From Pelistega europaea (GTDB taxonomy: Bacteria > Pseudomonadota > Gammaproteobacteria > Burkholderiales > Burkholderiaceae_B): DNA of 64,000 bases. Each line of letters opens with the position of its first letter. The first letter of the stretch is position 1. The notes beneath the pieces were generated by a model. That model was not told where the DNA came from and made no database searches. It saw only the letters and a program-made list of their open reading frames with translations. The stretch covers positions 170,723-234,722 of the forward strand of contig NZ_JABGBO010000005.1 of NCBI RefSeq assembly GCF_013133775.1, read 5' to 3'. Made by a program: the position numbers and the translations under genes. Shown piece by piece: positions 46,426-55,366 of the stretch.

Positions 46426-47967
46426 TTAGAAGCTACCACTTAAGTTAATTTGAAAGCGTTCTTGCCGGTCACCAACCTGCTTTTTAAAAGGAATTGCATA
46501 AGAAACGGCTAACACCCCCATAGGGAATTTCCATTGCACAGAGACGCCGCCAGAAGCACGAATGTTGTTAGCAAAGCTATCGTTGTTTGTTAATGGATGG
46601 CTATTGCGAGTATTCCACACGCTCAAAGCATCTACAAAAATTGATGTACGAACTGTATTTTTAAATTTTTCTGGCATGTAAAAACTTGGCACAATCAGCT
46701 CAATGCTCCCTCCTGCCATCGCATTGCCTCCAATCACTCGGTCGCTTGTTTCTGTGTAAAGCCTAGCATTTGTTGGTACGCCAGTGAAAGACTGTTTGGC
46801 ATATACAGCACGCGGTCCAATCGATCCATACGCAAATCCTCGAATAGAACCTATACCTCCACCAATAAAATTTTGGTAAAAAGGCATTGTATTTTCATCT
46901 ATTCCATTGGCATAACCAGCAGTTGCCTTGGCACCGATTACCCAAGTTTGAGCTTGATTAAGTGGGTAAAACCCTTGAATATCTGCCACGAATTTATAGT
47001 ATTTGCTATCGGAGCCAGGAGCTGATATGGTGCCATCCAGTGTCATGCCTATCCCTTTAGTGGGAAGAAATTTCTTATTCAAGCCATCATATTTCCAACC
47101 GAAAAGCAAATCCACCTCATCGGTGTCAAACTTCCACGCATTTTCTTTAATAGAGGCAAGATAGAGCGCTGAATAGTACTCTGGCCGAGATGTTTTGATG
47201 CGGTTGTGCGTATATCGAATACCGGCATAAGAGGAGCTGTTTTGATCAATGGGTAAAGTAAAACGTAATCCTAGACCGTAGGATTGACGCTGATATTCTG
47301 CCAAGGTACGACTTCTACCGTTATCAAAATCTTCAAAAAAGAGGTTACCATCAAACCGCACATTACTTTTAAAAATTCGCGGTTTGCTATAACTCAGGTC
47401 TGCTATCGTCTCATATTTATTATGTAAACCACTGACACGCACAGAAGCATCGGTACCAAGAAACTTGCGTTTAATCGCCGTTATTTTGGCATGCGCCCCT
47501 TTGATACCATAGCCCACACCTAGTGAGATATTGCCCTCTGGGCCGTCGTCTTGTCCTGATATTTCATCGGGGTCATCAGTCTCGGACATAGATGACGCCT
47601 CAGTCTCGTCGGTATAAATATCGGCATCATAAGGGTCTGCTACGCGTGCTGTTTGTTGTAGCTCTGGGGGCTGCTCATCAATACTAATGGTAATCTTGAC
47701 CTGTTGATTGGCCAAATGCTCCACATGTGTATCCACCTTGGCTTTTTCATGACGAAGATAGTGATAATGGTCTAGCACTTGTTGTCGAAAAAGAGCCAAC
47801 CTGTCTGCATCAAAGGTCTGCCCTTTAACCAAACCATTTGCATTAAGATTAAGCATTAACGCATCTTCTGGAATGGAACTATTTCCTTCTATGCCCACAT
47901 CACTAATGGTGACGGCCCCCGCCTGTGCAGAGGCACTCAACAAACTGAGTAGGAAGAGTTTTTTCAT
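46426..47967 (-). CDS. Small BamA-like Omp85 outer-membrane protein of the adhesin locus
   Basis: An outer-membrane beta-barrel of the Omp85 superfamily, 513 residues. The Sec signal is MKKLFLLSLLSASAQA. One POTRA-sized region follows (about 17-105, VTISDVGIEGNSSIPEDALM to ISIDEQPPE), then an acidic linker (DDPDEISGQDDGPEGN) and a C-terminal barrel with the BamA loop-6 motif GIGSIRGFAYGSIGPRAVY and a terminal aromatic (NLSGSF). BamA has five POTRA domains and TamA three, so this is a minimal paralogue. The ATG at 47967 lacks a ribosome site; a TTG at 47982 has GAGG 8 nt upstream, and a GTG at 48009 overlaps the hlyD-like gene, so the start is open. Assisting adhesin or pore insertion is inference. 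Confidence 0.85.
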   Translation of the reverse strand: MKKLFLLSLLSASAQAGAVTISDVGIEGNSSIPEDALMLNLNANGLVKGQTFDADRLALFRQQVLDHYHYLRHEKAKVDTHVEHLANQQVKITISIDEQPPELQQTARVADPYDADIYTDETEASSMSETDDPDEISGQDDGPEGNISLGVGYGIKGAHAKITAIKRKFLGTDASVRVSGLHNKYETIADLSYSKPRIFKSNVRFDGNLFFEDFDNGRSRTLAEYQRQSYGLGLRFTLPIDQNSSSYAGIRYTHNRIKTSRPEYYSALYLASIKENAWKFDTDEVDLLFGWKYDGLNKKFLPTKGIGMTLDGTISAPGSDSKYYKFVADIQGFYPLNQAQTWVIGAKATAGYANGIDENTMPFYQNFIGGGIGSIRGFAYGSIGPRAVYAKQSFTGVPTNARLYTETSDRVIGGNAMAGGSIELIVPSFYMPEKFKNTVRTSIFVDALSVWNTRNSHPLTNNDSFANNIRASGGVSVQWKFPMGVLAVSYAIPFKKQVGDRQERFQINLSGSF

Positions 47968-47998
47968 GCAATTATTTTTCAATGCGATTACCTCAAAA

Positions 47999-49441
47999 CT
48001 ACCTTTCACTTAGAGCCTGCTTCATCCGAGTAATAGGTTTGATGAGATATTGAAAGACTGTTTTTTCACCAGTTTTAATATCTACTGTCACCACCATACC
48101 AGGAATAATAGGCATCGGTTTGCCATCACGGTCTTTGAGCTCACTGCCCTTGGTTTGCACCAAAATACGATAATATACAGCATTACTATCTAGTTTTAAG
48201 GCACTAGCATTCCGATGGTCATCGGTCAAAGTATCTGGACTAATTAAAGTCACTTTGCCCTCCAACCCTCCATAGATAGCATAGTCATATGCTGTGATTT
48301 TAACAATGGCATCTTGTCCAGGGCGAATAAATGCTACGTCTTTAGGACGAATATAAGCCTCTACAAGCAACGTTTCATCTACTGGGATAATCTCCATGAT
48401 GGTTTGTCCCGGATTCACCACCCCACCAATGGTATTGATTTTAATGCTTTTCACAATCCCTTTCATTGGCGCACGAATCAACGAACGCTCTACTGGGTCA
48501 GCTCGTAAGGCAATATTCTCACGTGCCTGAGCCAACTCAGACTCTGTCTTGACTAGCTCATTGCTTGCATCTGCAGAATAACGATTCTTTCGATCAAGAA
48601 TTTGGGTGGTTAATTCACTGGATTGACGTTGCATACGGAGGAGTTCCACTTGGGAAACAACTCCTCGCTCTACCATGGGTTTGGTAATAGCAATTTCTCG
48701 TTCAAGAACTGACTTGCTTTGTTCAAAACTAGATACGGCTTCTTCCATAGCTTTGCGACGTGCATGATACGCCGTAGTTTCACGCTCCACTAATTCTGCT
48801 GGCGTGTTTTTAGGAAAAGTAAGTGGTGTATCGTAGGCCTCTGCTCGTAAACGTGCCACAATAGCTTCTAAGTTTTGCACTTGAGCTTCACTTTGGCGGA
48901 GAATAGCCAGACTACGGGTATCATCTAGTTTTAAAAGGATTTGACCTTTTTCTACTAAGTCCCCTTCTTTAACCAACATTTCTTTAATAATACCTGGATC
49001 CTGACTTTGCACAACTTGTTCGTGGCTACTAGGGATAATACGCCCTTCTCCACGAGAAACTTCTTCTAATGGACTAAAGTAAGCCCAAATCACAAATACC
49101 ACCATGAAAGCACTAAACAGTGTAATAGTCCAAAAATAACCATGATGTTTTTCTGTTTGTAAAGCAGCATTTAAGTCATTTAATAGTTTTAAATCGCGTT
49201 TCTTAACACGCTCTTGAACTGTTAATGGCTTGGGAGATGGGGCTTGTCCGGCGGCAGGCACTTGTCCAGCTACCGGGACTTGTCCGGCTGCTGGGACTTG
49301 TCCGGCTGCTGGCACTTGTCCGGCTGCTGGGGCTGCTATTTTGGACTGATTTTCTTCTCTTACAGAAGTGTCTGCGGAAGAGGCTTCCCCAGCATTTTTT
49401 GAAACCGATGCTTGGTTTTCTGATGCTATTTTATCGGTCAC
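47999..49441 (-). CDS. HlyD-family periplasmic adaptor of the type I secretion system
   Basis: The membrane-fusion protein linking the ABC transporter to the TolC-like channel, 480 residues. A cytoplasmic N-terminal tail with five AAGQVP-like hexapeptides (about 37-67) precedes one membrane helix (about 101-121, WTITLFSAFMVVFVIWAYF). Then come the lipoyl half-motifs (VVQSQDPGIIKEMLVKEGDL), a long coiled coil (about 190-300), and the beta-barrel region (APMKGIVKSIKINTIGGVV; MEIIPVDETLLVEAYIRPKD). The start codon is GTG (49439-49441), overlapping the ABC gene stop by 4 nt, with AGGAG 8 nt upstream. It resembles LapC/HlyD. Confidence 0.92.
   Translation of the reverse strand: MTDKIASENQASVSKNAGEASSADTSVREENQSKIAAPAAGQVPAAGQVPAAGQVPVAGQVPAAGQAPSPKPLTVQERVKKRDLKLLNDLNAALQTEKHHGYFWTITLFSAFMVVFVIWAYFSPLEEVSRGEGRIIPSSHEQVVQSQDPGIIKEMLVKEGDLVEKGQILLKLDDTRSLAILRQSEAQVQNLEAIVARLRAEAYDTPLTFPKNTPAELVERETTAYHARRKAMEEAVSSFEQSKSVLEREIAITKPMVERGVVSQVELLRMQRQSSELTTQILDRKNRYSADASNELVKTESELAQARENIALRADPVERSLIRAPMKGIVKSIKINTIGGVVNPGQTIMEIIPVDETLLVEAYIRPKDVAFIRPGQDAIVKITAYDYAIYGGLEGKVTLISPDTLTDDHRNASALKLDSNAVYYRILVQTKGSELKDRDGKPMPIIPGMVVTVDIKTGEKTVFQYLIKPITRMKQALSER
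49241..49337. repeat. 18-bp coding tandem repeat (AAGQVP) in the HlyD-like gene
   Basis: About five copies of an 18-bp unit with the core GGCTGCTGGGACTTGTCC, encoding AAGQVP or close variants. In-frame unit changes would lengthen or shorten the cytoplasmic tail without breaking the gene. Confidence 0.9.
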
Positions 49442-51558
49442 GATTGTTTCTCCTGAAGTTTACGGATAACCGCATCACGTGGGCCATCCATCACGACTTT
49501 ACCTTGTTCCACTACAACAACACGCTCTACGAGCTTAAGAACTTGTGGGCGGTGAGTAACCACAATCAGTGTTTTATCTTTTGTCCATTCTGCTAGCCCC
49601 TGTAATGCCTGTCTTTCAGTGTTCTCATCAAGACTTGCTGTGGGTTCATCAAGCAATACCACTCGTGGATGGCGCAGGGTAAGACGAGCCAATGCAACGG
49701 TTTGTTTTTGACCGCCTGATAAACCTTGTCCATTTTCACCTAATGGCATATCCAAGCCACGAGGATGACTGCGAACCAGATTAACAAGATTAAAGCGTTG
49801 TAAGGCAATTAACAGTTCTTGGTCTGTCGAATATCCATCCGTACGCGAAATGTCTAAGTTTTCGCGCAATGTGCCTAAGAATAGACGGGCATCTTGGTTG
49901 AAATAAGCTATTTGATCACGCAAAAAGTTAGGATCTAATTGACGCAAATCAACTCCATCTAAAGTAGCTGAACCAGAAGTAGGCTCTAAAAGACCCGAAG
50001 CTACTTTTAAGAACGTACTTTTACCACTACCGATACGTCCGATAATCCCTACTTTTTCGCCAGGTCTAATAGATAAGCGAAAACCATTTAATGCAGGGGC
50101 ACTATCTTTGTTATATTGAAAGCTGACAGTATTAAAACCCATCGCTCCATGTACCTGATCTAGGGCAAGATAGGTACGACCAGGATCGCGTTCAACAGGA
50201 CGCTCAACGATGGCATTAATCCCTTTTAGAGCATTACGTGCTTGTTGGAAACGGGTAGCAAGACCAGCAATCTGCCCCAATGGTGCAAGGGCTCGGCCAG
50301 ACAAAATAACTGAGGCAATCACTGCCCCCATCGTGATACGATCAGAGGGATTTTCTGCATGAATGAGGTATGTCCCCAATAACACCAAAAATACGGTGTT
50401 TAGCTGCTGCATCGCTACAGTAAAGTTGGTCATAAAGCTACTAATCGTTTTCACTTTCATGGAGGACTTCGCTGTACTTGCAGTGTAATATTCCCAACGT
50501 GCTTGTGCCCAACTCGCCGCATTATTGGCTTTTAATGTTTCAATACCATCAATGGCTTCTACTGCCAAACCTTGACGCTGAGACCCCTCTTTCATAGACG
50601 CATTGATATACTTGGATAAAAGAGGTTGAATAGCAATCCCTACAATAAAGACCAGAGGGATAATAGTCAATGGCACAAAAGCTAATTTACCTCCAACAAT
50701 GGAAATAACAAAAACAAACAGTAGCAGAAATGGCAAATCCACCACGGCCAAAATACCCGCACTGGTCATAAACTCACGCACTGATTCAAAGTCTCGTAGG
50801 TTATTGGCATAAGAACCTGATGAAACAGGCTTCTCAATTAATCGAAGTGCCATCACTCGGCGAAACAACGCTGAACTAATAACTAAATCTGCTTTTTTTC
50901 CTGCAATATCTGTTAAGTGTGCTCGGATTTGTTTAGCAATAAACTCAAAACTAATCGCTAAAATAACTCCTATACTAAGCACCCACAGGGTTTCATAGGC
51001 CTTGTTGGGAATCACTCTATCATAAACATTCATCACATAGAGTGAACTCACTAGGGCAAGAAAATTAATCAAGAAAGAAGAAATCAATACTTGCGTATAA
51101 TAACTTTTAAAACGCCAAATCACTTTCCAAAACCAAGCTTTGGGAAGCGTGTATTCAGGCAATTCTGAGCGCACATCTTGGGTCACTTTAGGTTTGATAA
51201 ACCAACAGTATCCCATATAGATTTCACTGAGTTGTTGGTGACTGATTTTTTGAACAGGCGCATCACCTTGATAAACCATATATTCACGTGCTGTGCCACT
51301 GCCCTCTACTTTAGAAATAACGGCAGCTTCTTCATTTTGTAGAATGACCACAACAGGAACGGACAAAGATGGAATATCTTCTAGACGCCGCTTGGATAAA
51401 TGGTTCTCAAATCCATGACTCTGTAGTACCGCTTGTAATGATTGAAAATTAACATCAAGACGTCTATCTCGCATAACATTTGCAGATAGTGCCGCCTCTG
51501 CTACAGGAGCCCCTAATAGGCGTGTTGCTAGTGATAAATGTTTAATAATATGATTCAT
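49438..51558 (-). CDS. Type I secretion ABC transporter with degenerate C39-like domain
   Basis: Inner-membrane exporter ATPase for the adhesin, 706 residues. The first 130 residues have the C39-peptidase-like fold pattern (FQSLQAVLQSHGF; VPVVVILQNEEAAVISKVEG) without the catalytic cysteine and histidine, so it should bind rather than cut its substrate, as in LapB and HlyB. The membrane domain spans about 160-450. The nucleotide-binding domain has Walker A GRIGSGKST, signature LSGGQKQTVALARL, Walker B VVLLDEPTAS and the H-loop in VVTHRP. Its start is 2 nt from the stop of the TolC-like gene, and its stop overlaps the HlyD start (GTGA). Confidence 0.92.
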   Translation of the reverse strand: MNHIIKHLSLATRLLGAPVAEAALSANVMRDRRLDVNFQSLQAVLQSHGFENHLSKRRLEDIPSLSVPVVVILQNEEAAVISKVEGSGTAREYMVYQGDAPVQKISHQQLSEIYMGYCWFIKPKVTQDVRSELPEYTLPKAWFWKVIWRFKSYYTQVLISSFLINFLALVSSLYVMNVYDRVIPNKAYETLWVLSIGVILAISFEFIAKQIRAHLTDIAGKKADLVISSALFRRVMALRLIEKPVSSGSYANNLRDFESVREFMTSAGILAVVDLPFLLLFVFVISIVGGKLAFVPLTIIPLVFIVGIAIQPLLSKYINASMKEGSQRQGLAVEAIDGIETLKANNAASWAQARWEYYTASTAKSSMKVKTISSFMTNFTVAMQQLNTVFLVLLGTYLIHAENPSDRITMGAVIASVILSGRALAPLGQIAGLATRFQQARNALKGINAIVERPVERDPGRTYLALDQVHGAMGFNTVSFQYNKDSAPALNGFRLSIRPGEKVGIIGRIGSGKSTFLKVASGLLEPTSGSATLDGVDLRQLDPNFLRDQIAYFNQDARLFLGTLRENLDISRTDGYSTDQELLIALQRFNLVNLVRSHPRGLDMPLGENGQGLSGGQKQTVALARLTLRHPRVVLLDEPTASLDENTERQALQGLAEWTKDKTLIVVTHRPQVLKLVERVVVVEQGKVVMDGPRDAVIRKLQEKQS

Positions 51559-51560
51559 AA

Positions 51561-52826
51561 TTATAAATTCTCAGGTAATCCAGCCCAACGAGCGATTTTT
51601 GCCTGAGCAAGTAAAAATTCTAATGTTGATGTACGGAACTCATGGCGAGCATTAACATAGGTTGTCTCGGTACGAGATAAGTCCGCATAGGCATCTAATA
51701 CCTCCAATAAGGTACGACGAGATACTGTAAACTGTTCGGCATAGTCATTGGCTACCTTGGTTTGTACTGTGACATGACGCTGAGAAATATTCGCCTGATT
51801 TTGGCTCTGTAGCATATTGATTTTGGCGGTTTCATAGCGTTCAGTAATATCGCGTTTGATTTGTTGCAGACGCGCTTGTGCTGAATAAACCTTGGCTTTT
51901 GCATTTTCAGTATTGTAGTGTGCAGGACGATTAAATAAGTCCCAGGATAATGTCACTTGGGCATTACGGTCATACCGTGTAGCCAACCCCTCTAAATTGA
52001 TTTGAGGTTTGGTTGTGGCATCAGTCACATCAATATCAGCAATCGCACTGTCCAATTCTGCCTGCTGTGCTAACATGCTAGGATGTACATTGTCTTTGGG
52101 GCCTTCATTAAAGGTCTTGAAGAAGTCTTCTGCTTTTTTATCTTTGAAAGGATCGATTAAATCATTAACAGTAAGGCGTTTATTAAAATACAGATTAAGA
52201 CGACTTAAGGTAGTTTGCAAACTACGTTCTAAGTCCACAATGCTGGATTGTGCTTGTAAATAACGTGATTCTGCCTGAGAAAACTCTGACAATCGACCTG
52301 TATCGTAGGTACTCACCACCCTCAGATTGTCCATGAACTTTTTGTGACGTTCTAAGTTGCGCTTGGCCACCTCTAGTGATTCTTTGTAGTAAATAGCAGC
52401 AACATATAGATTCGCAATTTCGCTACCCAAGGTCTCCCGTGTCTCAAAAAATTTATAGTAAGCTGAACGCTCTTTTTTCTTGTCACGGTCAATAGAGGCC
52501 TCAATACCACCCCATGAGTAAAGATTTAATTTACCGCGTAAGCCTGCATCGGTCTCTCGATCATAGTCTGACTCATAACGGTGGTGCTGTCCTAACATAT
52601 GCGAAGAAGTTACCGCAACGGTAGGATAATGTAATGCCTCTGATGCTTTACGGTTTTGTGTTGCGGCATCTTGTTCTGCCTTTGCTTCTAGCAATCTAGG
52701 ATCTTGTTTTAAGGCATATTGCAAGACTTCTTGCAACGGTGTTTTTGCAAAGCCAGTGTTAGGCATAGCGGTAGCTAACACCATCATCACAACTGAATGT
52801 GGTAGATATTTAAGAGTTTTTTGCAT
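51561..52826 (-). CDS. TolC-family outer-membrane channel protein of the adhesin secretion system
   Basis: Outer-membrane efflux protein, 421 residues: signal peptide ending NTGFA before KTPLQEVLQYAL, then two OEP repeats rich in heptad helices (DPRLLEAKAEQDAATQNRKA; SQAESRYLQAQSSIVDLERS; YAEQFTVSRRTLLEVLDAYA). The TolC-type motif RRTLLEVLDA near the C-terminus is well conserved. ATG at 52826 is preferred over a TTG two codons earlier; neither has a clear ribosome site. It is the first gene of the secretion operon, so the operon promoter should lie in the 274-bp gap to mscS, where I see only AT-rich sequence and a G-run hairpin. Confidence 0.9.
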   Translation of the reverse strand: MQKTLKYLPHSVVMMVLATAMPNTGFAKTPLQEVLQYALKQDPRLLEAKAEQDAATQNRKASEALHYPTVAVTSSHMLGQHHRYESDYDRETDAGLRGKLNLYSWGGIEASIDRDKKKERSAYYKFFETRETLGSEIANLYVAAIYYKESLEVAKRNLERHKKFMDNLRVVSTYDTGRLSEFSQAESRYLQAQSSIVDLERSLQTTLSRLNLYFNKRLTVNDLIDPFKDKKAEDFFKTFNEGPKDNVHPSMLAQQAELDSAIADIDVTDATTKPQINLEGLATRYDRNAQVTLSWDLFNRPAHYNTENAKAKVYSAQARLQQIKRDITERYETAKINMLQSQNQANISQRHVTVQTKVANDYAEQFTVSRRTLLEVLDAYADLSRTETTYVNARHEFRTSTLEFLLAQAKIARWAGLPENL

Positions 52827-53055
52827 AATCAATGTAAAGAAAAAAGGGGTGTAAAAGACACTCCCTGATTTTAGATATAAAGTTTTGCTGTAATTTTACT
52901 TCGAAACCATATGTTTTTGAAAGGTTTTTTGTTATCTTTCTATAATGAAATGTACATTCTTTTTATACATATCCCTTTATTTTTCAACTTTACAGTGTAT
53001 TTTTTACATTTAGTGTCAGAATTTTAACTCAAAACAACAGTACGTCTATGTTTGA

Positions 53056-53082
53056 GTTCTCCGCCACGGGGGGGCGAAGAAC
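53056..53082 (-). terminator. Hairpin with a G7 run downstream of mscS
   Basis: GTTCT plus CGCC (53056-53065) pairs with GGCG plus AGAAC (53073-53082) with one mismatch, 19 nt after the mscS stop. No T-run follows, so termination is uncertain. The loop side carries seven G in a row (53068-53074). Confidence 0.45.
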
Positions 53083-53100
53083 ATGACATGGTTGCATGAG

Positions 53101-54093
53101 TTATTTTTGGGCAGAAGCCTGGGAACTTGCATTAAGTTCCTCCGGTACCGTTGCCCCATCAGGATTGTAAATACGAATATCCATTTGATTAAAAGGAATT
53201 TCTATACCGTTTTCATCAAAAGCATATTTAATCTTTTCTAGTAGGTCCCAACGCACTGGCCATGCATCTTCGGTGCGTGTCCATGGTCTTGCCCAAATCT
53301 GAATACTACTGGCTGCCCAGTTACCGACGACAATCGTAGGCTCTGGATGTTTAAGAATGCGTGAGTCTGCATCAAAACATTCTTTAATGATGCGCTTAGC
53401 AGTACGAATGTCCGCATTATAAGAGATGTCCAGTACTAAATCTATCCGTCGGGTGTGATTATTATCATAGTTGATAATGTTATCGCTCATCACTTTGCCA
53501 TTAGGAATAAGAATTTGGCGATTGTCAGGAGTACGCATCTCTAGCATTAAAATACCCATGCGCTGAACAATCCCTGTCACCCCTGCTGCTTCAATGGTCT
53601 GATCTTTTTTAAATGGTTTAAAAATTAAAATCATCACACCTGCAGCAAAGTTTTGAAGCGAATTTTGCAAAGATAAACCAATCGCTAAACCTGCTGCCCC
53701 CACTAAAGCGACAAGAGAAGAGGTATTAATGCCTAGCTGTGATAATGCGGCAATCGCCACAAAGAGTAAAACACCAAACTTAACAATGGATCCCACAAAG
53801 CTGCTTAAAATATCATCTTTGGAAGATTTACCCACCAATCGTGTTACCAAACTCTCAATAATATTCGCAATGTATTTTCCAATAAAGAAAATTACTAATG
53901 CCAAAATAAAATTCGTGATATAAGGAATAGCAGCATTAATTAAATGAACAAGATTATCCTTTTCAAAAAAATGCTTGGCGGCATCAATTTGCTCACCAAT
54001 ATTGGGAGGTGTAATTTGGGTAACAGCTTCTGCTGTCTTTTCAGCAGCATTGCTCGCTTTATCCGCCGCTGTTGCTACAACTTCATTTGCCAT
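53101..54093 (-). CDS. mscS: Small-conductance mechanosensitive channel MscS
   Basis: Inner-membrane channel that opens on osmotic down-shock, 330 residues against 286 in E. coli MscS. An alanine-rich charged N-terminal extension of about 35 residues precedes three membrane helices: AIPYITNFILALVIFFIGKY, FGVLLFVAIAALSQL, and the pore helix VGAAGLAIGLSLQNSLQNFA with its glycine/alanine pattern. The cytoplasmic beta domain shows EAAGVTGIVQRMGILMLEMR and ILIPNGKVMSDNIINY. It is transcribed toward the secretion operon but separated from it by a gap with a hairpin, so probably independent. Confidence 0.93.
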   Translation of the reverse strand: MANEVVATAADKASNAAEKTAEAVTQITPPNIGEQIDAAKHFFEKDNLVHLINAAIPYITNFILALVIFFIGKYIANIIESLVTRLVGKSSKDDILSSFVGSIVKFGVLLFVAIAALSQLGINTSSLVALVGAAGLAIGLSLQNSLQNFAAGVMILIFKPFKKDQTIEAAGVTGIVQRMGILMLEMRTPDNRQILIPNGKVMSDNIINYDNNHTRRIDLVLDISYNADIRTAKRIIKECFDADSRILKHPEPTIVVGNWAASSIQIWARPWTRTEDAWPVRWDLLEKIKYAFDENGIEIPFNQMDIRIYNPDGATVPEELNASSQASAQK

Positions 54094-54266
54094 AAGTCGT
54101 TCTTCCTTTTGTTATAGACAAGCGTTTATTTTAACCGATACTCATAACGACGACCAATAAGCACCCAAAAAATAACATTACCAACCATGACAAGCGCTCT
54201 ACCACAGCAACCGCTCTACCATGACATAGTCTCACCTACCAAGAAAACGGAAGGTGGTGTGAGCCT

Positions 54267-54842
54267 TTATTTAAATACTGGCTCGCCAAGATTTAGCATC
54301 AAACGATTTGCCCACCCAAAAATAGACACAGCATGGATTAAATCTAGGATTTCTTTCTCATCTAGCCCCAAGTTTTTCAGTGTGCGGATATGCTCTGGTC
54401 CAAAATTCTCTGGATGCTGAGTTAGTGCTATCGCCAGCTCAATCACCGCTTTATCACGTGCATTTTCACCCGCAGTAGTCAGGTTATCAAAAACCTGCTC
54501 CACCACTTGGGGACGTTTAGAGAGCTGCTCAAAACGTTGTGCATGCACAGACGCACAATATACACAACCATTAATACGAGAAACAGCCAATGCCCCCAAT
54601 TCCCTATCAGCACGCGCCAATCCTCCAGGGGCATACATGATGGCATTATAAGTTGAAGAGCGTTGCTCCAAAATCTCAGGTTCATGAACCAATAATAAAT
54701 AATAATCTGACGTTTTGGCTTGTGGATGACTTGCTTCCAATACCTCTATTTGTTTGGGTGTCGCAGTATCAAGACTAACCACATCTAACCATGCTTTCCA
54801 GCCTAAAGTAGCATTTGTAAATCCGTTTTTCTCAACTGTCAT
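54267..54842 (-). CDS. AhpD/carboxymuconolactone decarboxylase-fold peroxidase-related protein
   Basis: 191 residues of the AhpD-like CMD family. The redox motif is SRINGCVYCASVHAQRFEQL, with the CxxC and nearby His seen in AhpD-like alkylhydroperoxidases (about residues 95-114). It resembles the group annotated as an alkylhydroperoxidase domain protein that often pairs with a second CMD protein, as it does here 9 nt upstream. The second of two adjacent ATGs (54840-54842) has AGGAG 6 nt upstream and is chosen. It is the last gene of the nine-gene operon. The substrate is unknown; detoxifying a peroxide or catalysing a decarboxylation are both conceivable. Confidence 0.75.
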   Translation of the reverse strand: MTVEKNGFTNATLGWKAWLDVVSLDTATPKQIEVLEASHPQAKTSDYYLLLVHEPEILEQRSSTYNAIMYAPGGLARADRELGALAVSRINGCVYCASVHAQRFEQLSKRPQVVEQVFDNLTTAGENARDKAVIELAIALTQHPENFGPEHIRTLKNLGLDEKEILDLIHAVSIFGWANRLMLNLGEPVFK

Positions 54843-54851
54843 CATACTCTC

Positions 54852-55349
54852 CTATAGGGCTTGCTGCATAGCTTTCAACCCTGCAGCTAAACGTAATTGA
54901 TAGGACAAAAAACCAATTAACTGACTTAATGCCACAATGTCTGCCGTTGTCATTCCTGCTGTTTTTAACGCAAGCAAGGCAGCTTTATCCCCTTCTTTTG
55001 GCTGTACCATCAAGGTATGCGTAAATTGTAAAACTTGTGCTAGGGCTACATCAGAGACCTTTGCTATGTCAACCTCCTGAATAGCATGTAAATCAGCTTC
55101 ACTCACACCAGCTTTTACTGCCTGCTCAGCATAATGTGTCACAAACTCTGGTATCCCTACCAATACACTACTCAGCACTGCCACAGCATAACGCCACGAC
55201 AACGGTAAATGTAAAGCAGAATCAAATAAAGCATCGTAGCTAGCTTGTGTGCCAGTCACTACTTTTTCACGAAATTGACGTATCTGAAAAAGTGGACTGT
55301 CTGTTTGAATATTTAAGACTTTGTTGACAATATCTTGTTGTACATTCAT
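54852..55349 (-). CDS. CMD-domain protein lacking the redox CxxC
   Basis: A 165-residue helical protein of the carboxymuconolactone-decarboxylase fold: FDSALHLPLSWRYAVAVLSS, EFVTHYAEQAVKAGVSEADL, TAGMTTADIVALSQLIGFLS and YQLRLAAGLKAM. It has no CxxC, unlike its neighbour, so it may be a structural partner or a non-redox enzyme. The pair resembles the co-occurring CMD families defined from Agrobacterium-type operons with peptide ABC transporters; that match is from memory and not verified. A ribosome site AAAGGA lies 6 nt before the ATG. Confidence 0.65.
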   Translation of the reverse strand: MNVQQDIVNKVLNIQTDSPLFQIRQFREKVVTGTQASYDALFDSALHLPLSWRYAVAVLSSVLVGIPEFVTHYAEQAVKAGVSEADLHAIQEVDIAKVSDVALAQVLQFTHTLMVQPKEGDKAALLALKTAGMTTADIVALSQLIGFLSYQLRLAAGLKAMQQAL

Positions 55350-55366
55350 AGATTATCCTTTGAAAA

